A stretch of 64,000 bases of DNA from the NCBI RefSeq assembly GCF_012273655.1, contig NZ_JAAWWP010000009.1, forward strand, positions 1-64,000, given 5' to 3'. The notes under the pieces were generated by a model. It did no database searches and was not told the DNA's origin. It saw only the letters and a program-made list of their open reading frames with translations. Position 1 is the first letter of the stretch. The number at the start of each line of letters is the position of its first letter. A program made the position numbers and the translations under genes. Of this stretch, positions 39,832 to 49,623 are shown in pieces. Source of the DNA: Streptomyces physcomitrii. GTDB taxonomy: Bacteria; Actinomycetota; Actinomycetes; Streptomycetales; Streptomycetaceae.

Positions 39832-40653
39832 TTACTTCTTGATCTCGCCGATCTTCGGGGCCGGCTCGTTGTCGTAGTCGGCCGGGCCGAGGTTGGCCTT
39901 GACGGCCTTCTCCCAGGCGCCGGAGGAGACCATCTTCTCGATGGCCTTGTTGATCTTGTCCTTGGTGGCCTTGTCGCCCGACTTGACGCCGACGCCGTAG
40001 TTCTCGTTGCTGAGCTTGAGGCCGAGCAGCTTGAACTTGCCCTTGTTCTGCTTCTGCGCGGCGTACCCGGCGAGGATCGAGTCGTCCGTGGTCATCGCGT
40101 CGACCGCGCCGCTGCTGAGGCCGGAGACGCACTCGGAGTAGGTGTTGTACTCCCTGAGCTGGGCCTTGGGGGCGATCTTCTTCTGCACGTTCTGCGCCGA
40201 GGTCGAACCGGAGACCGAGCACAGCGTCTTGCCGTTGAGGTCGGTGCCCTTGTTCACGTCGGAGTCCGAACGCACCAGCAGGTCCTGGTGGGCCAGGAAG
40301 TACGGTCCGGCGAAGTCGACCTGGGCGTCGCGCTCGGGGGTGATCGAGTAGGTGCCGACGATGAACTTCACGTCGCCGTTCTTGAGCGCGTTCTCACGGT
40401 CGGGCGTCTTGGTCTCCTTGAAGGTGATGTCGCCCTTCTTGTAGCCGAGCTGCTCGGCGATGTAGGTGGCGACATCCACGTCGAAACCGGCGTAGTCGCC
40501 GCCCGGCGTCTTCTGGCCCATGCCGGGCTGGTCGTACTTGATACCGACGGTGATCTTGCCCTCGTCGGAGCCCTTGTCGTTGGAACAGGCCGTGGCGGTG
40601 CCGGTCAGAGCGAGCACGGTGGCGGCGGCGACGGTGACCTTGCGGAGCTTCAT
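39832..40653 (-). CDS. gluB: Glutamate-binding lipoprotein GluB
   Basis: 273 residues. Signal peptide with lipobox ATAC (Cys at about residue 23; an atypical but acceptable lipobox), followed by a periplasmic-binding-protein fold of the GltI/SBP_bac_3 kind (KITVGIKYDQPGMGQ, VGTYSITPERDAQVDFAGPYF). It captures glutamate outside the membrane for GluCD. Start: ATG at 40653 with AAAGGAT 7 nt upstream; an upstream in-frame start at 40695 is not needed. Confidence 0.93.
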   Translation of the reverse strand: MKLRKVTVAAATVLALTGTATACSNDKGSDEGKITVGIKYDQPGMGQKTPGGDYAGFDVDVATYIAEQLGYKKGDITFKETKTPDRENALKNGDVKFIVGTYSITPERDAQVDFAGPYFLAHQDLLVRSDSDVNKGTDLNGKTLCSVSGSTSAQNVQKKIAPKAQLREYNTYSECVSGLSSGAVDAMTTDDSILAGYAAQKQNKGKFKLLGLKLSNENYGVGVKSGDKATKDKINKAIEKMVSSGAWEKAVKANLGPADYDNEPAPKIGEIKK

Positions 40654-40736
40654 GGTGAACATCCTTTGATTCGGCGCCTCGTGGCGTGGAGGCAAGGAAA
40701 GCCGAGCGGGAGGGGGCGCGCGGAACGCGCCACACC

Positions 40737-41513
40737 TCAGTGGTGCAGGATCTTGGAGAGGAAGTCCTTCGCCCGGTCACTGCGCGGGTTGCTGAAGAAC
40801 TGGTCCGGGGTGGCCTCTTCCACGATCCGGCCGTCCGCCATGAACACGACGCGGTTGGCGGCCGAGCGGGCGAAGCCCATCTCGTGGGTCACCACGACCA
40901 TCGTCATGCCGTCCCTGGCGAGCTGCTGCATGACCTCCAGGACCTCGTTGATCATCTCGGGGTCCAGGGCCGAGGTGGGCTCGTCGAAGAGCATCACCTT
41001 GGGGCCCATGGCCAGGGCGCGGGCGATCGCCACGCGCTGCTGCTGGCCGCCGGAGAGCTGCGCCGGGTACTTGTCCGCCTGCGAGGCGACGCCGACCCGG
41101 TCGAGCAGTTCGCGGGCCTTCTTCTCGGCCGCCTTCTTGTCCGTGCGCCGGACCTTGAGCTGGCCGAGCGTGACGTTCTCCAGGACGGTCTTGTGCGCGA
41201 AGAGGTTGAACGACTGGAAGACCATGCCGACGTCGGCGCGCAGCCGGGCGAGGGCCTTGCCCTCCGCGGGCAGTGCCTTGCCGTCGATGGTGATCGAGCC
41301 GGAGTCGATCGTCTCCAGGCGGTTGATCGTGCGGCACAGCGTCGACTTGCCGGAACCCGAGGGCCCGATGACGACCAGCACCTCGCCCCGGGTGATCGTC
41401 AGGTCGATGTCCTGGAGGACGTGCAGCGCACCGAAGTGCTTGTTGACGCTGCTCAGCACCACCAGTTCGTCGGCCGCGGGAACACTGTCCTTGGCCACCG
41501 ATACGTGGGTCAT
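40737..41513 (-). CDS. gluA: Glutamate ABC transporter ATP-binding protein GluA
   Basis: 258 residues. Walker A GPSGSGKST (50-58), Q-loop Gln100, ABC signature LSGGQ (153-157), Walker B LFDEPTSALDP (175-185) and the switch His in VVVTHEM. It is close to GluA of other actinobacteria. First gene of gluABCD; divergent from gluR across 369 bp, where control by GluR is expected. Start: ATG at 41513 with GGAG upstream. Confidence 0.95.
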   Translation of the reverse strand: MTHVSVAKDSVPAADELVVLSSVNKHFGALHVLQDIDLTITRGEVLVVIGPSGSGKSTLCRTINRLETIDSGSITIDGKALPAEGKALARLRADVGMVFQSFNLFAHKTVLENVTLGQLKVRRTDKKAAEKKARELLDRVGVASQADKYPAQLSGGQQQRVAIARALAMGPKVMLFDEPTSALDPEMINEVLEVMQQLARDGMTMVVVTHEMGFARSAANRVVFMADGRIVEEATPDQFFSNPRSDRAKDFLSKILHH

Positions 41514-41595
41514 CCGCTACTTGCTCCGTCCTCCTCGGTTGCGAGGACCTTAGTGACGCCGCCGGAGCAGCGTCATCACATCTGAGGGAGAATTG

Positions 41596-41601
41596 AGCAT
41601 A
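41596..41601 (-). promoter_or_regulatory. -10 element for gluABCD
   Basis: Minus strand TATGCT, 82 nt before gluA. The -35 is poor, as expected for an activator-dependent promoter. Confidence 0.4.
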
Positions 41602-41693
41602 ACGATCAGGCCTCGGGCGGGCACCGGAGGTGAACGCGGCCGCCGCGGCGCGTACCGGCTGGATAACGGATGCCGGGGCCGCCGGGACTTCCC

Positions 41694-41749
41694 TTGACGG
41701 GGCGCCGGCGATGGGGATGGATTGCTGTGATGAGCACCCAAATGTGCTC
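41694..41749 (+). promoter_or_regulatory. Putative gluR promoter and operator-like inverted repeat
   Basis: TTGACG (41694-41699), a 17-nt spacer, ATGGAT (41717-41722); then GAGCAC-CCAAAT-GTGCTC (41732-41749), a perfect 6-bp inverted repeat about where transcription would start. The rest of the 369-bp gluA-gluR gap shows nothing clear. Confidence 0.35.
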
Positions 41750-41882
41750 CGACGGGTCGGGGGGATTACCTCGAACGGGCGACATCGGGGGCCCGTACGC
41801 GCGGGCGCGGGCGGTACGTTTCCGTGCGGCCCGGGGGTGAAGCCGGGCGGGAGCCGGGTGGAGCCGAAGTGAAGGGGGACAG

Positions 41883-42584
41883 GTGAGACTGCTGCTCGTC
41901 GAGGACGACGACCATGTGGCGGCGGCGCTCTCGGCGGTGCTCGCCCGGCACGGCTTCCAGGTCGTCCACGCGCGCAGCGGCGAGGAGGCCCTGCAGGCCC
42001 TGCTGCCCGACCCCGACGGCGTGGTGCCGCCCTTCGGCGTGGTGCTGCTCGACCTCGGGCTGCCCGACCAGGACGGCTTCGAGGTCTGCGGGAAGATCCG
42101 CAAGCGCACCGGCACCCCCGTGATCATGGTGACCGCGCGGGCGGACGTCCGCTCCCGGATCCACGGGCTCAACCTCGGCGCCGACGACTACGTGGTCAAG
42201 CCCTACGACACCGGGGAACTCCTCGCCCGTATCCACGCCGTCAGCCGCCGCCACGTCTTCGAGGAGAGCGAGGGGGCCGCCGCCGAGGAGGTGCTCACCC
42301 TCGGCAGTGTGCAGATCGAGCTGCCCACCCGGCGGGTCACCGTCGGCGGCGACGCGGTGCAGCTGACCCGCAAGGAGTTCGACCTGCTGGCCCTGCTCGC
42401 GCAGCGGCCCGGGGTGGTCTTCCGGCGCGAGCAGATCATCAGCGAGGTCTGGCGCACCAGTTGGGAGGGCACCGGGCGCACCCTGGAGGTGCATGTGGCC
42501 TCGCTGCGCGCCAAGCTGGCGATGCCCGCGCTGATCGAGACGGTGCGCGGGGTCGGCTACCGGCTCGTCGCGCCGGCCGGGTAG
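41883..42584 (+). CDS. gluR: Response regulator GluR (OmpR family)
   Basis: 233 residues. Receiver (1-125) with EDDD near the N-terminus, phospho-acceptor Asp57 (VVLLDLGLPD) and KPYD, followed by an OmpR-type winged helix (about 138-230; LTRKEFDLLALLAQRPGVVFRREQII, GTGRTLEVHVASLRAKL, TVRGVGYRL). In S. coelicolor GluR-GluK sense glutamate and activate gluABCD; the same gene arrangement is present here. Start: GTG at 41883 with GGGGGA upstream. gluK follows after 8 bp. Confidence 0.92.
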   Translation: MRLLLVEDDDHVAAALSAVLARHGFQVVHARSGEEALQALLPDPDGVVPPFGVVLLDLGLPDQDGFEVCGKIRKRTGTPVIMVTARADVRSRIHGLNLGADDYVVKPYDTGELLARIHAVSRRHVFEESEGAAAEEVLTLGSVQIELPTRRVTVGGDAVQLTRKEFDLLALLAQRPGVVFRREQIISEVWRTSWEGTGRTLEVHVASLRAKLAMPALIETVRGVGYRLVAPAG

Positions 42585-42592
42585 GGCCGCGG

Positions 42593-44002
42593 GTGCGGTC
42601 ACGTCTTCTCCCGCTGCTCATCGTGCTCATGGCGGGCGTGCTGCTCGCCCTGGGCTTCCCGCTCGCGGTGAGCGTGGCGGCGGCCCGGCAGCAGGAGGTG
42701 GTCGTCGACCGCATCGACGACACCGCGCGCTTCGCCTCGCTCGCCCAGTACGTCACCAAGCGGTCCGGGGGATCCCGGCTGACCACCAAGGACGAGCGGC
42801 AGGAGACCCTGCAGAAGGAACTCTCCCGCTACCACGAGGTCTACGGGATCCGGGCCGGCGTCTTCTACCGCGACGACGGGGCGATGGCCCACGCCCCCGA
42901 GTTCTGGTATCTGCCCGCCGAGGGCGCGGCGCGGGACGCCTTCCGCGAGGCGCTGCTCTCGCGGCCCGGACACGACCCGGCGCAGGTGTGGCCCTGGCAG
43001 CGCGGCGGGCGGCTCATCGTGGCCTCCCCGGTGGTGCGGGACGGCGATGTGGTCGCGGTGGTGATGACCGACTCGCCGACCGGGGAGATGCGCGCCAAGA
43101 CCCTGCGCGCCTGGCTGCTGATCTGCGCGGGCGAGGCCGCGGCGATGCTGCTCGCGGTGGGCGCGGCGCTGCGCCTGACGGGCTGGGTGCTGCGGCCGGT
43201 GCGGGTCCTCGACGCGACCACCCACGACATCGCGACCGGGCGGCTGAAGTCGCGGGTCGCCGAAGCCGGGGGCCCGCCCGAACTGCGGCGCCTGGCACGC
43301 TCCTTCAACGAGATGGCGGGCAATGTCGAGGAGGTCCTGGAGCAGCAGCGGGCCTTCGTCGCGGACGCCTCGCACCAGCTGCGCAACCCGCTCTCCGCGC
43401 TGCTGCTGCGGATCGAGCTGCTCGCCCTCGAACTCCCCGAGGGCAATGAGGAGATCGCCTCGGTGCGCGCCGAGGGCAAGCGGCTCGCCCAGGTCCTCGA
43501 CGACCTGCTCGACCTGGCGCTCGCCGAGCACGCCCCGGCCGATCTGCGGCTCACCGACATCGGCGAACTGGCCGCCGAACGCGTCGAGTCCTGGCGGGCC
43601 GCCGCCGAGGCCAAGGGCGTGACGCTCGGCGGCAACTGCCCGGCGGTCACCGCCTGGGCGGACCCGGTGACGCTCTCCAGCGCCCTGGACGCCGTCATCG
43701 ACAACGCGGTGAAGTTCACGCCCGAGGGCGGCGGGGTCACCGTCGCGGTCGCCGGGGAGCAGGACACGTCCACGATCGTGGTGGCGGACGAGGGCCCCGG
43801 CCTGACCGAGGACGAACTCGCCCGGATCGGCGGCCGGTTCTGGCGCAGCGGCCGGCACCAGAACATCAAGGGCTCGGGCCTCGGCCTGTCGATCACCCGG
43901 GCCCTGCTCGCCGCGGGCGGCGGCTCGCTCTCCTTCGCCCGCCGCGAGCCCTCGGGCCTGGAGGTCACCGTCAGCCTCCCGCGCAGCGGTCCGGGGAGCT
44001 GA
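42593..44002 (+). CDS. gluK: Sensor histidine kinase GluK
   Basis: 469 residues. TM1 (about 4-27), an extracellular sensor domain of about 145 residues, TM2 (about 172-195), HAMP, HisKA with His261 (FVADASHQLRNPLSALLLRIE), and HATPase (DNAVKF, VADEGPGL, GSGLGLSI). It is presumed to sense external glutamate and phosphorylate GluR. Start: GTG at 42593; an upstream open frame overlaps gluR but is not kinase-like. Confidence 0.92.
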   Translation: MRSRLLPLLIVLMAGVLLALGFPLAVSVAAARQQEVVVDRIDDTARFASLAQYVTKRSGGSRLTTKDERQETLQKELSRYHEVYGIRAGVFYRDDGAMAHAPEFWYLPAEGAARDAFREALLSRPGHDPAQVWPWQRGGRLIVASPVVRDGDVVAVVMTDSPTGEMRAKTLRAWLLICAGEAAAMLLAVGAALRLTGWVLRPVRVLDATTHDIATGRLKSRVAEAGGPPELRRLARSFNEMAGNVEEVLEQQRAFVADASHQLRNPLSALLLRIELLALELPEGNEEIASVRAEGKRLAQVLDDLLDLALAEHAPADLRLTDIGELAAERVESWRAAAEAKGVTLGGNCPAVTAWADPVTLSSALDAVIDNAVKFTPEGGGVTVAVAGEQDTSTIVVADEGPGLTEDELARIGGRFWRSGRHQNIKGSGLGLSITRALLAAGGGSLSFARREPSGLEVTVSLPRSGPGS

Positions 44003-44132
44003 CGGGGCGGTACGCGGCACACAGCACGGCTCCCGCGCCGGAGTCTCCGTCGCGCGCAGTGCACCGACGTGCCCCACCCTCGGCAGGACACCCCCCGGGC
44101 GCACCCCGCCCGTACGTACCCGGGACGCACGT

Positions 44133-44162
44133 CGGCCGCGCCGGGGAACCCTGGCGCGGCCG
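44133..44162. terminator. Bidirectional terminator between gluK and the alpha-mannosidase gene
   Basis: CGGCCGCGCC (44133-44142) pairs perfectly with GGCGCGGCCG (44153-44162) over a 10-nt loop between convergent genes. Confidence 0.8.
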
Positions 44163-44199
44163 GCATGCCCGAAACGGTGACCCGCTCGGCCCGCCCCGC

Positions 44200-47100
44200 T
44201 CAGTCCTGCCGTGTCAGCCGCAGCGTGACCAGCTGGAAGGGGCGCAGCGCCAGCGCGACGCCGCCGTCCTCGACCGGGTACGCGGGGGCCTCGGCGAGCG
44301 GGCGCTCCAGGAGGTCGGTGGCGACCGCGGAGGCGGCCCCGAAGCCGAGGCGCAGGATGCCGCCGGCCCGGCCGCCCGCGGCCTCGTAGACGCGGACGAC
44401 CACATCGCCGGAGCCGTCGTCGGCCAGCTTGACCGCGCTGACCACGATGGCCTCGTTCTCGCTCACCGCCAGCGGCGCGACCTCCGCCTCGCCGGTGACC
44501 CGGCGCTCCGGCAGGTTGATGCCGTAGCCCTCGCGCACCGCGTCGGTGACCGTGGCGCCGGGCACCAGGGCGTGCCGGAAGCGGTGCACGCCCTGGTCGG
44601 TCTCCGGGTCGGGGAAGCGGGGCGCGCGCAGCAGCGAGACGCGGACCGTGGTGGTGGTGCCGGAGTCCTCGGGGCGCACGGTGCGGGTCACGTCGTGCCC
44701 GTAGGTGGAGTCGTTGACCAGGGCGACGCCCCAGCCGGGCTCCTCCAGGTGCACGAAGCGGTGCTGGCAGGCCTCGAACTTGGCCGCCTCCCAGCTGGTG
44801 TTGGTGTGGGTGGGCCGGTACAGATGGCCGAACTGGGTCTCGGCGGCGTACCGGTCGGCGTGCAGGTCGAGCGGGAAGGCGGACTTGAGGAACTTCTCCG
44901 TCTCGTGCCAGTCGACCTCGGTGTCGATGTCCAGGCGCTTGCTGCCCGCGGCGAGCCGCAGCACCTGGCTCACCCGCGAGTCGCCGAAGGCGCGCTCCAC
45001 CCGGACCGCCGCCGCGCCGGGCTCCTCGGTGAGGGTGACCGACTCGGCCTCGGTGAGGTCGGTGACGACATTGCGGTAGAACTCGTCCACGTCCCAGGCG
45101 TCCCACATGTTCGGGAAGTCCGGGTGGATCTGGAGCAGGTTCGCGGCCTTGCCGGGGGCCACGGTCTCCCGGGCGGCGGCGATGTCGTACACGGAGACGA
45201 TCAGTCCGCGGGCGTCGATGCCCACCCGCAGCAGCCCGTTGTCCAGGACGTGCCCGCCGCCCTCGCGGGGGCTCGCGGTGACCTGCCCCGGCGCCACGGC
45301 CAGCGGGCCCGCGCCGCCCGCGCCGACGCCGGAGCGGGTGTGCGGGGCGGCGTTGAAGACCAGCTCGGTGCCGGCCGCGGCGTCACCGGCGAGCGCCCGC
45401 TGCGCGGCGTCGACGATCGCGTCGAGCTCCTCGGCGACCTTGCGGTAGGTGGCCCGGGCCTCGCGGTGCACCCAGGCGATGGAGGAGCCGGGCAGGATGT
45501 CGTGGAACTGGTGCAGCAGCACCGTCTTCCAGATCCGGTCCAGGTCCTCGTACGGGTAGGCGAAGCCGGTGCGCACGGCCGCGGTCGCCGCCCACAGCTC
45601 GGCCTCGCGCAGCAGGTGCTCGCTGCGCCGGTTGCCCTGCTTGGTCTTGGCCTGGCTGGTGAGGGTGGCCCGGTGCAGCTCCAGGTACAGCTCGCCCACC
45701 CACACCGGGGGCTCCGGGTACTCGGCCTCGGCCTTGGCGAAGAAGGCGGCCGGGGCCTCCCACTCGACGGTCGCGGAGCCCTCCAGGGAGGCCAGGCGGC
45801 GGGACTTGGCGATCATCTCGCGGGTGGCGCCGCCGCCGCCGTCGCCCCAGCCGGTCGGCGCGAGGGAGTGGCGGGCCTTGCCCTTGTCCTTGAAGTTGCG
45901 CGCGGCGTGCGCGATCTCGCTGCCCTGCATCGAGCAGTTGTAGGTGTCGACGGGCGGGAAGTGGGTGAAGATCCGGGTGCCGTCGATGCCCTCCCACTGG
46001 AAGGTGTGGTGCGGGAACTTGTTGATCTGCGACCAGGAGATCTTCTGGGTGAGCAGCCACTTCGCCCCGGCCGCCTTGATGATCTGCGGGAGCCCCGCGG
46101 CGAAGCCGAAGGTGTCCGGCAGCCAGGCCTCGTCGTTCTCGACGCCGAACTCCTCCAGGAAGAAGCGGCGCCCGTGCACGAACTGCCGGGCCATCGCCTC
46201 CGAGCCGGGCATATTGGTGTCCGACTCCACCCACATCCCGCCCGCGGGCACGAACCTGCCCTCGGCGACGGCCTTCTTGACCTTGGCGTAGACCTCGGGC
46301 CGGTGCTCCTTGATCCAGGCGAACTGCTGGGCCTGGGACATCGCGAAGACGAACTCCGGCTCGTCCTCCAGCAGCGAGGTCATGTTCGAGGCGGTACGGG
46401 CGACCTTGCGGACGGTCTCGCGCAGCGGCCACAGCCAGGCCGAGTCGATGTGCGCGTGGCCGACCGCGCTGATGCGGTGCGCGGAGGCGTCGGCGGGGGA
46501 GGAGAGCACCTCCTGCAGCTGGGCGCGGGCGGCGGCCGCCGAGGAGGGCACGTCCTGGAGGTCCACCAGGTCCAGGGCGCGGCCGATCGCGCGCAGCAGC
46601 TCGTGGCGGCGCCCGCTGTCCAGGGGGAGTTCGTGCATCAGCTCGCCGGCGACCTCCAGGTCGACGACCAGCTCCCAGACCTCGGTCTCCAGGACGGCGA
46701 GGTCCATCCGCGCGAGGCGGTACTGGGGTTCGCTGCCCGCGGTGTCCTTGTCGCCGAGCGGGGTCGGCACGAAGGGGTGGTAGTCCAGGATGACCGGGTT
46801 GGAGGCCGCCTCCAGGTGCCACTCCACCTGCTCGCCGCCGGAGACCGGCGCGCCCACCCGTACCCACTGGTTGCGCGGGTTGAGTCCCTTCACCGGCTCC
46901 CCGGTGGGCGTGTAGACCAGCGCCTCGCACTGGAAGCCGGGCATCTTCTCGTCGAAGCCGAGGTCGAGTACGGCCTCCACGGTGCTGCCCGCCCACTCCT
47001 CCGGGACGGTGCCGGTCACCTTGAACCAGGTGGTGGCCCAGGGCGCGCCCCAGGCGTCGCCGACCGCGACCGGGGTGTGGGCGGCGGCGAGCCCCTCGGC

Positions 47101-47235
47101 CACCGGGACGGGCTCGCCCGGGGCGACCCACGCCTCGACGGTCAGCGGAACCGAGCGCGAGTAGACGGCGGGGCGGATCCGCTCCTTGAGTACGCGGTTC
47201 AGGCGGGCCTCGATCAGACCGCGGTCGTCATGCAT
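44200..47235 (-). CDS. GH38 alpha-mannosidase
   Basis: 1011 residues, the size of bacterial GH38 enzymes. The Zn/active-site regions are intact: HAHIDSAWLWP (about residue 260) and the nucleophile region LPDTFGFAAGLPQ (about 372; Asp). The central three-helix domain and the C-terminal beta-sandwich domains follow. No signal peptide, so it acts in the cytoplasm on imported mannosides. Start: ATG at 47235 with GGAG 5 nt upstream; the GTG two codons earlier would leave no ribosome-site spacing. It is the last gene of the five-gene LacI-controlled sugar operon. Confidence 0.93.
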   Translation of the reverse strand: MHDDRGLIEARLNRVLKERIRPAVYSRSVPLTVEAWVAPGEPVPVAEGLAAAHTPVAVGDAWGAPWATTWFKVTGTVPEEWAGSTVEAVLDLGFDEKMPGFQCEALVYTPTGEPVKGLNPRNQWVRVGAPVSGGEQVEWHLEAASNPVILDYHPFVPTPLGDKDTAGSEPQYRLARMDLAVLETEVWELVVDLEVAGELMHELPLDSGRRHELLRAIGRALDLVDLQDVPSSAAAARAQLQEVLSSPADASAHRISAVGHAHIDSAWLWPLRETVRKVARTASNMTSLLEDEPEFVFAMSQAQQFAWIKEHRPEVYAKVKKAVAEGRFVPAGGMWVESDTNMPGSEAMARQFVHGRRFFLEEFGVENDEAWLPDTFGFAAGLPQIIKAAGAKWLLTQKISWSQINKFPHHTFQWEGIDGTRIFTHFPPVDTYNCSMQGSEIAHAARNFKDKGKARHSLAPTGWGDGGGGATREMIAKSRRLASLEGSATVEWEAPAAFFAKAEAEYPEPPVWVGELYLELHRATLTSQAKTKQGNRRSEHLLREAELWAATAAVRTGFAYPYEDLDRIWKTVLLHQFHDILPGSSIAWVHREARATYRKVAEELDAIVDAAQRALAGDAAAGTELVFNAAPHTRSGVGAGGAGPLAVAPGQVTASPREGGGHVLDNGLLRVGIDARGLIVSVYDIAAARETVAPGKAANLLQIHPDFPNMWDAWDVDEFYRNVVTDLTEAESVTLTEEPGAAAVRVERAFGDSRVSQVLRLAAGSKRLDIDTEVDWHETEKFLKSAFPLDLHADRYAAETQFGHLYRPTHTNTSWEAAKFEACQHRFVHLEEPGWGVALVNDSTYGHDVTRTVRPEDSGTTTTVRVSLLRAPRFPDPETDQGVHRFRHALVPGATVTDAVREGYGINLPERRVTGEAEVAPLAVSENEAIVVSAVKLADDGSGDVVVRVYEAAGGRAGGILRLGFGAASAVATDLLERPLAEAPAYPVEDGGVALALRPFQLVTLRLTRQD

Positions 47236-47372
47236 GGGCACTCCGTGATTCTGTGTGGTGGCGGCTGCGGGTGCCGCCGGGCGGGCCCGGCGGGGCGGTG
47301 AGAGGGCGCGCTGTACAACTCACCCACCGCGGACGGTTCGAAACGGCCGGCGCGCCTCCGGTCGGCCGGGCC

Positions 47373-48632
47373 TCAGCCGACCTGCTCCGGGCGGACCACC
47401 TCGGTCAGTCCGCGGGCGCTGAGATGCGCGGCGTCCTCGGCGAGCGGGGCCAGTACGACGGCGGGCCGCACCCCCTCGGCGGCCAGCCGCGCCCAGGCCT
47501 CGAAGAAGGCGCCGCCGGGCGCGCAGCCGGCCCGGTCCGGGGCGGCCACCGGGTCGCCCACATCGAGCACGAGCGCGGTGGTACGGGGCGCCGGGGCGTG
47601 GGCGGTGCCGCGCCACCGCTCGGCGATCCGGGCGATGGCGGCCCCGGCGGGCTTGACGGCCCGGTCGTTGGTGAGCAGTCCGAGGCTGTACTCCAGGAGC
47701 GGGAAGTCGGCCAGCTCCCGGTCCACGTCGTGCGAGCACCACCAGGTCACGCCCCAAAGGTCCGCGCAGTCCAGGGCGTTGTCGATGGTCGCCTCGGTGA
47801 AGTGCGCGGCGCCGGAGGCCGGGATGTGCGGCTGCGGGGCGCCGACCTCCTGGAGCCACAAGGGCCGGTGCGGGTCCAGGTGCCAGGCGCGGGCCAGCTC
47901 GATGAGGTAGGCGGCGTGCTGCTCGGTGGCCGCGCCGCCGGGGCCGTGGCGCTGGGCGGTGCCGTTGAACACCCAGGAGTGCACGGCGGTCGCCCCGCCG
48001 ATCCGGGCGGCCTGCGCCGGGGTGAAGGGGTGGCCGTCCTGGTACCAGGCGGCGTCGTACTCGGCGTGCAGGTGCAGCCGCCCGGGGGCGCCCTTCTCGC
48101 AGGCCGCCAGCATCCGGCGCAGCCAGGCCTCGGCCTCGGTGTGGCTGACGCGGTCCGGGTCGGGGTGCGGCCCGTCGGAGAACTGGTTGATCTCGTTGCC
48201 GACCGTCATGCCGAGGAAGTTGGGCCGCTCGGCGAGGGCGGCGGCCAGGGTGCGCAGATACTCCTCCTGGGCGCCGGTCACGTCCGGGTCGGTGAAGAGG
48301 TTGCGGCGGTGCCAGGTCCGCGTCCAGGCGGGCAGGAAGTCGAAGCTGGACAGATGGCCCTGGAGCCCGTCGACATTGACGTCCAGTCCGCGTTCGGCGG
48401 CGGCGTCGGTGAGCTGCACCAGCTGCTCCACGGCGCGCGGCCGGATCAGCGCGCGGTTGGGCTGGAACAGCGGCCAGAGCGGGAAGACGCGTACGTGGTC
48501 CAGGCCGAGGGCGGCGATCGAGTCCAGGTCGGCGCGCACCTCGTCGAGGTCGAAGTCGAGCCAGTGGTGGAACCACCCCTTGGTGGGGGTGTAGTTGGCG
48601 CCGAAGCGCAGGGTGCGGGCGGCGTCGGGCAT
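47373..48632 (-). CDS. Clan GH-A glycoside hydrolase (GH5-like)
   Basis: 419 residues, no signal peptide. A (beta/alpha)8 clan GH-A pattern: FGANYTPTKGWFHHWLDFD at the N-terminus, acid/base Glu147 in VGNEINQF, nucleophile Glu262 in LWLQEVGAP, and WWCSHDVDR. A cytoplasmic beta-mannosidase-like or similar exo-glycosidase is plausible, working with the GH38 enzyme on an imported manno-oligosaccharide; the substrate is inferred. Start: ATG at 48632. It sits between the permease and alpha-mannosidase genes. Confidence 0.82.
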   Translation of the reverse strand: MPDAARTLRFGANYTPTKGWFHHWLDFDLDEVRADLDSIAALGLDHVRVFPLWPLFQPNRALIRPRAVEQLVQLTDAAAERGLDVNVDGLQGHLSSFDFLPAWTRTWHRRNLFTDPDVTGAQEEYLRTLAAALAERPNFLGMTVGNEINQFSDGPHPDPDRVSHTEAEAWLRRMLAACEKGAPGRLHLHAEYDAAWYQDGHPFTPAQAARIGGATAVHSWVFNGTAQRHGPGGAATEQHAAYLIELARAWHLDPHRPLWLQEVGAPQPHIPASGAAHFTEATIDNALDCADLWGVTWWCSHDVDRELADFPLLEYSLGLLTNDRAVKPAGAAIARIAERWRGTAHAPAPRTTALVLDVGDPVAAPDRAGCAPGGAFFEAWARLAAEGVRPAVVLAPLAEDAAHLSARGLTEVVRPEQVG

Positions 48633-48711
48633 GTGGGGTCCTCGCGCGGTCGAGCGGGTGGGCAGGGGACGGGGCCGGGCGGCGCGGCGGCCGGGCGGGG
48701 CGGCCGGGGGT

Positions 48712-49623
48712 TCAGCCCTTGACGGCGCCCTCGCCGACGCCGCGGAAGAAGTAGCGCTGCAGGCAGGCGAAGAGCACGATCAGCGGGGCCACCGCGATGA
48801 TCGTCCCGGCGGCGACGAGCCGCTGGTTGTCCGCGAAGGCGCCGTGCAGATAGTCCAGGCCGATGGTCAGGGTGAACTTCTGCTGGTCGCTGAGGACGAT
48901 CAGCGGCCACAGGAAGTCGTCCCAGGCGCCCATGAAGGCGAAGATCGCGACGACGGCGAGGGTGCCCTTGACCGAGGGCAGCGCGATGTACAGGAAGCGC
49001 TGCCAGGCGCTCGCCCCGTCCACGTAGGCGGCCTCCTCCACCTCGTAGGGCAGGTTGGCGAAGGCGTTGCGCATCAGCAGGACGTTCATCGCGCCGATGC
49101 AGCCGGGCAGCACCACCCCGATCAGGGTGTTGTTGAGCTGGAGCTCCCGCATCGTCATGAACTGGGCGATGATGATCGACTCCACCGGCACCAGCATCGC
49201 CATCACGAAGGCCACCAGGGCGACCCTGCGGCCCTTGAAGCGCAGCCGGGCCAGGGCGTATCCGGCGAGCGCGGCGCCGGCGCAGTTGGTGAGGACGTTG
49301 GTGACGGCGACCTTCAGCGAGTTCAGGGCGAAGTCCCACACCGGGATCAGGTCGGCGACCTTGGCGTAGTTGCCGAGGGTGGGGTCGGCGGGGATCAGCT
49401 GCGGGGTCCTGCTGTAGATGTCCTCGGTGGGGCCCTTCAGCGAGGTGGACAGCTGCCACAGGAAGGGGCCGATCATCAGGGCGAGTACGGCGAGCAGCAG
49501 CAGGTAGCGCAGTACCAGCTGCCACAGCGGCATCCGCCGGCCGCCGCTGTCGGCGAGGCGGGCGGCCCGGCGTTCGCGGCGGCGCTCCGCGCGGGCGGTG
49601 GTGCCGGGGGCGGTGGTGCTCAT
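48712..49623 (-). CDS. Sugar ABC transporter permease (MalG type)
   Basis: 303 residues. A long basic N-terminus (RAERRRERRAARLA), six membrane helices, and the EAA motif EEAAYVDGASAWQRFLYIALP. MalG/CUT1 family, partner of the following MalF-type permease. Its ATG overlaps the stop of the upstream permease gene (ATGA). Confidence 0.92.
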   Translation of the reverse strand: MSTTAPGTTARAERRRERRAARLADSGGRRMPLWQLVLRYLLLLAVLALMIGPFLWQLSTSLKGPTEDIYSRTPQLIPADPTLGNYAKVADLIPVWDFALNSLKVAVTNVLTNCAGAALAGYALARLRFKGRRVALVAFVMAMLVPVESIIIAQFMTMRELQLNNTLIGVVLPGCIGAMNVLLMRNAFANLPYEVEEAAYVDGASAWQRFLYIALPSVKGTLAVVAIFAFMGAWDDFLWPLIVLSDQQKFTLTIGLDYLHGAFADNQRLVAAGTIIAVAPLIVLFACLQRYFFRGVGEGAVKG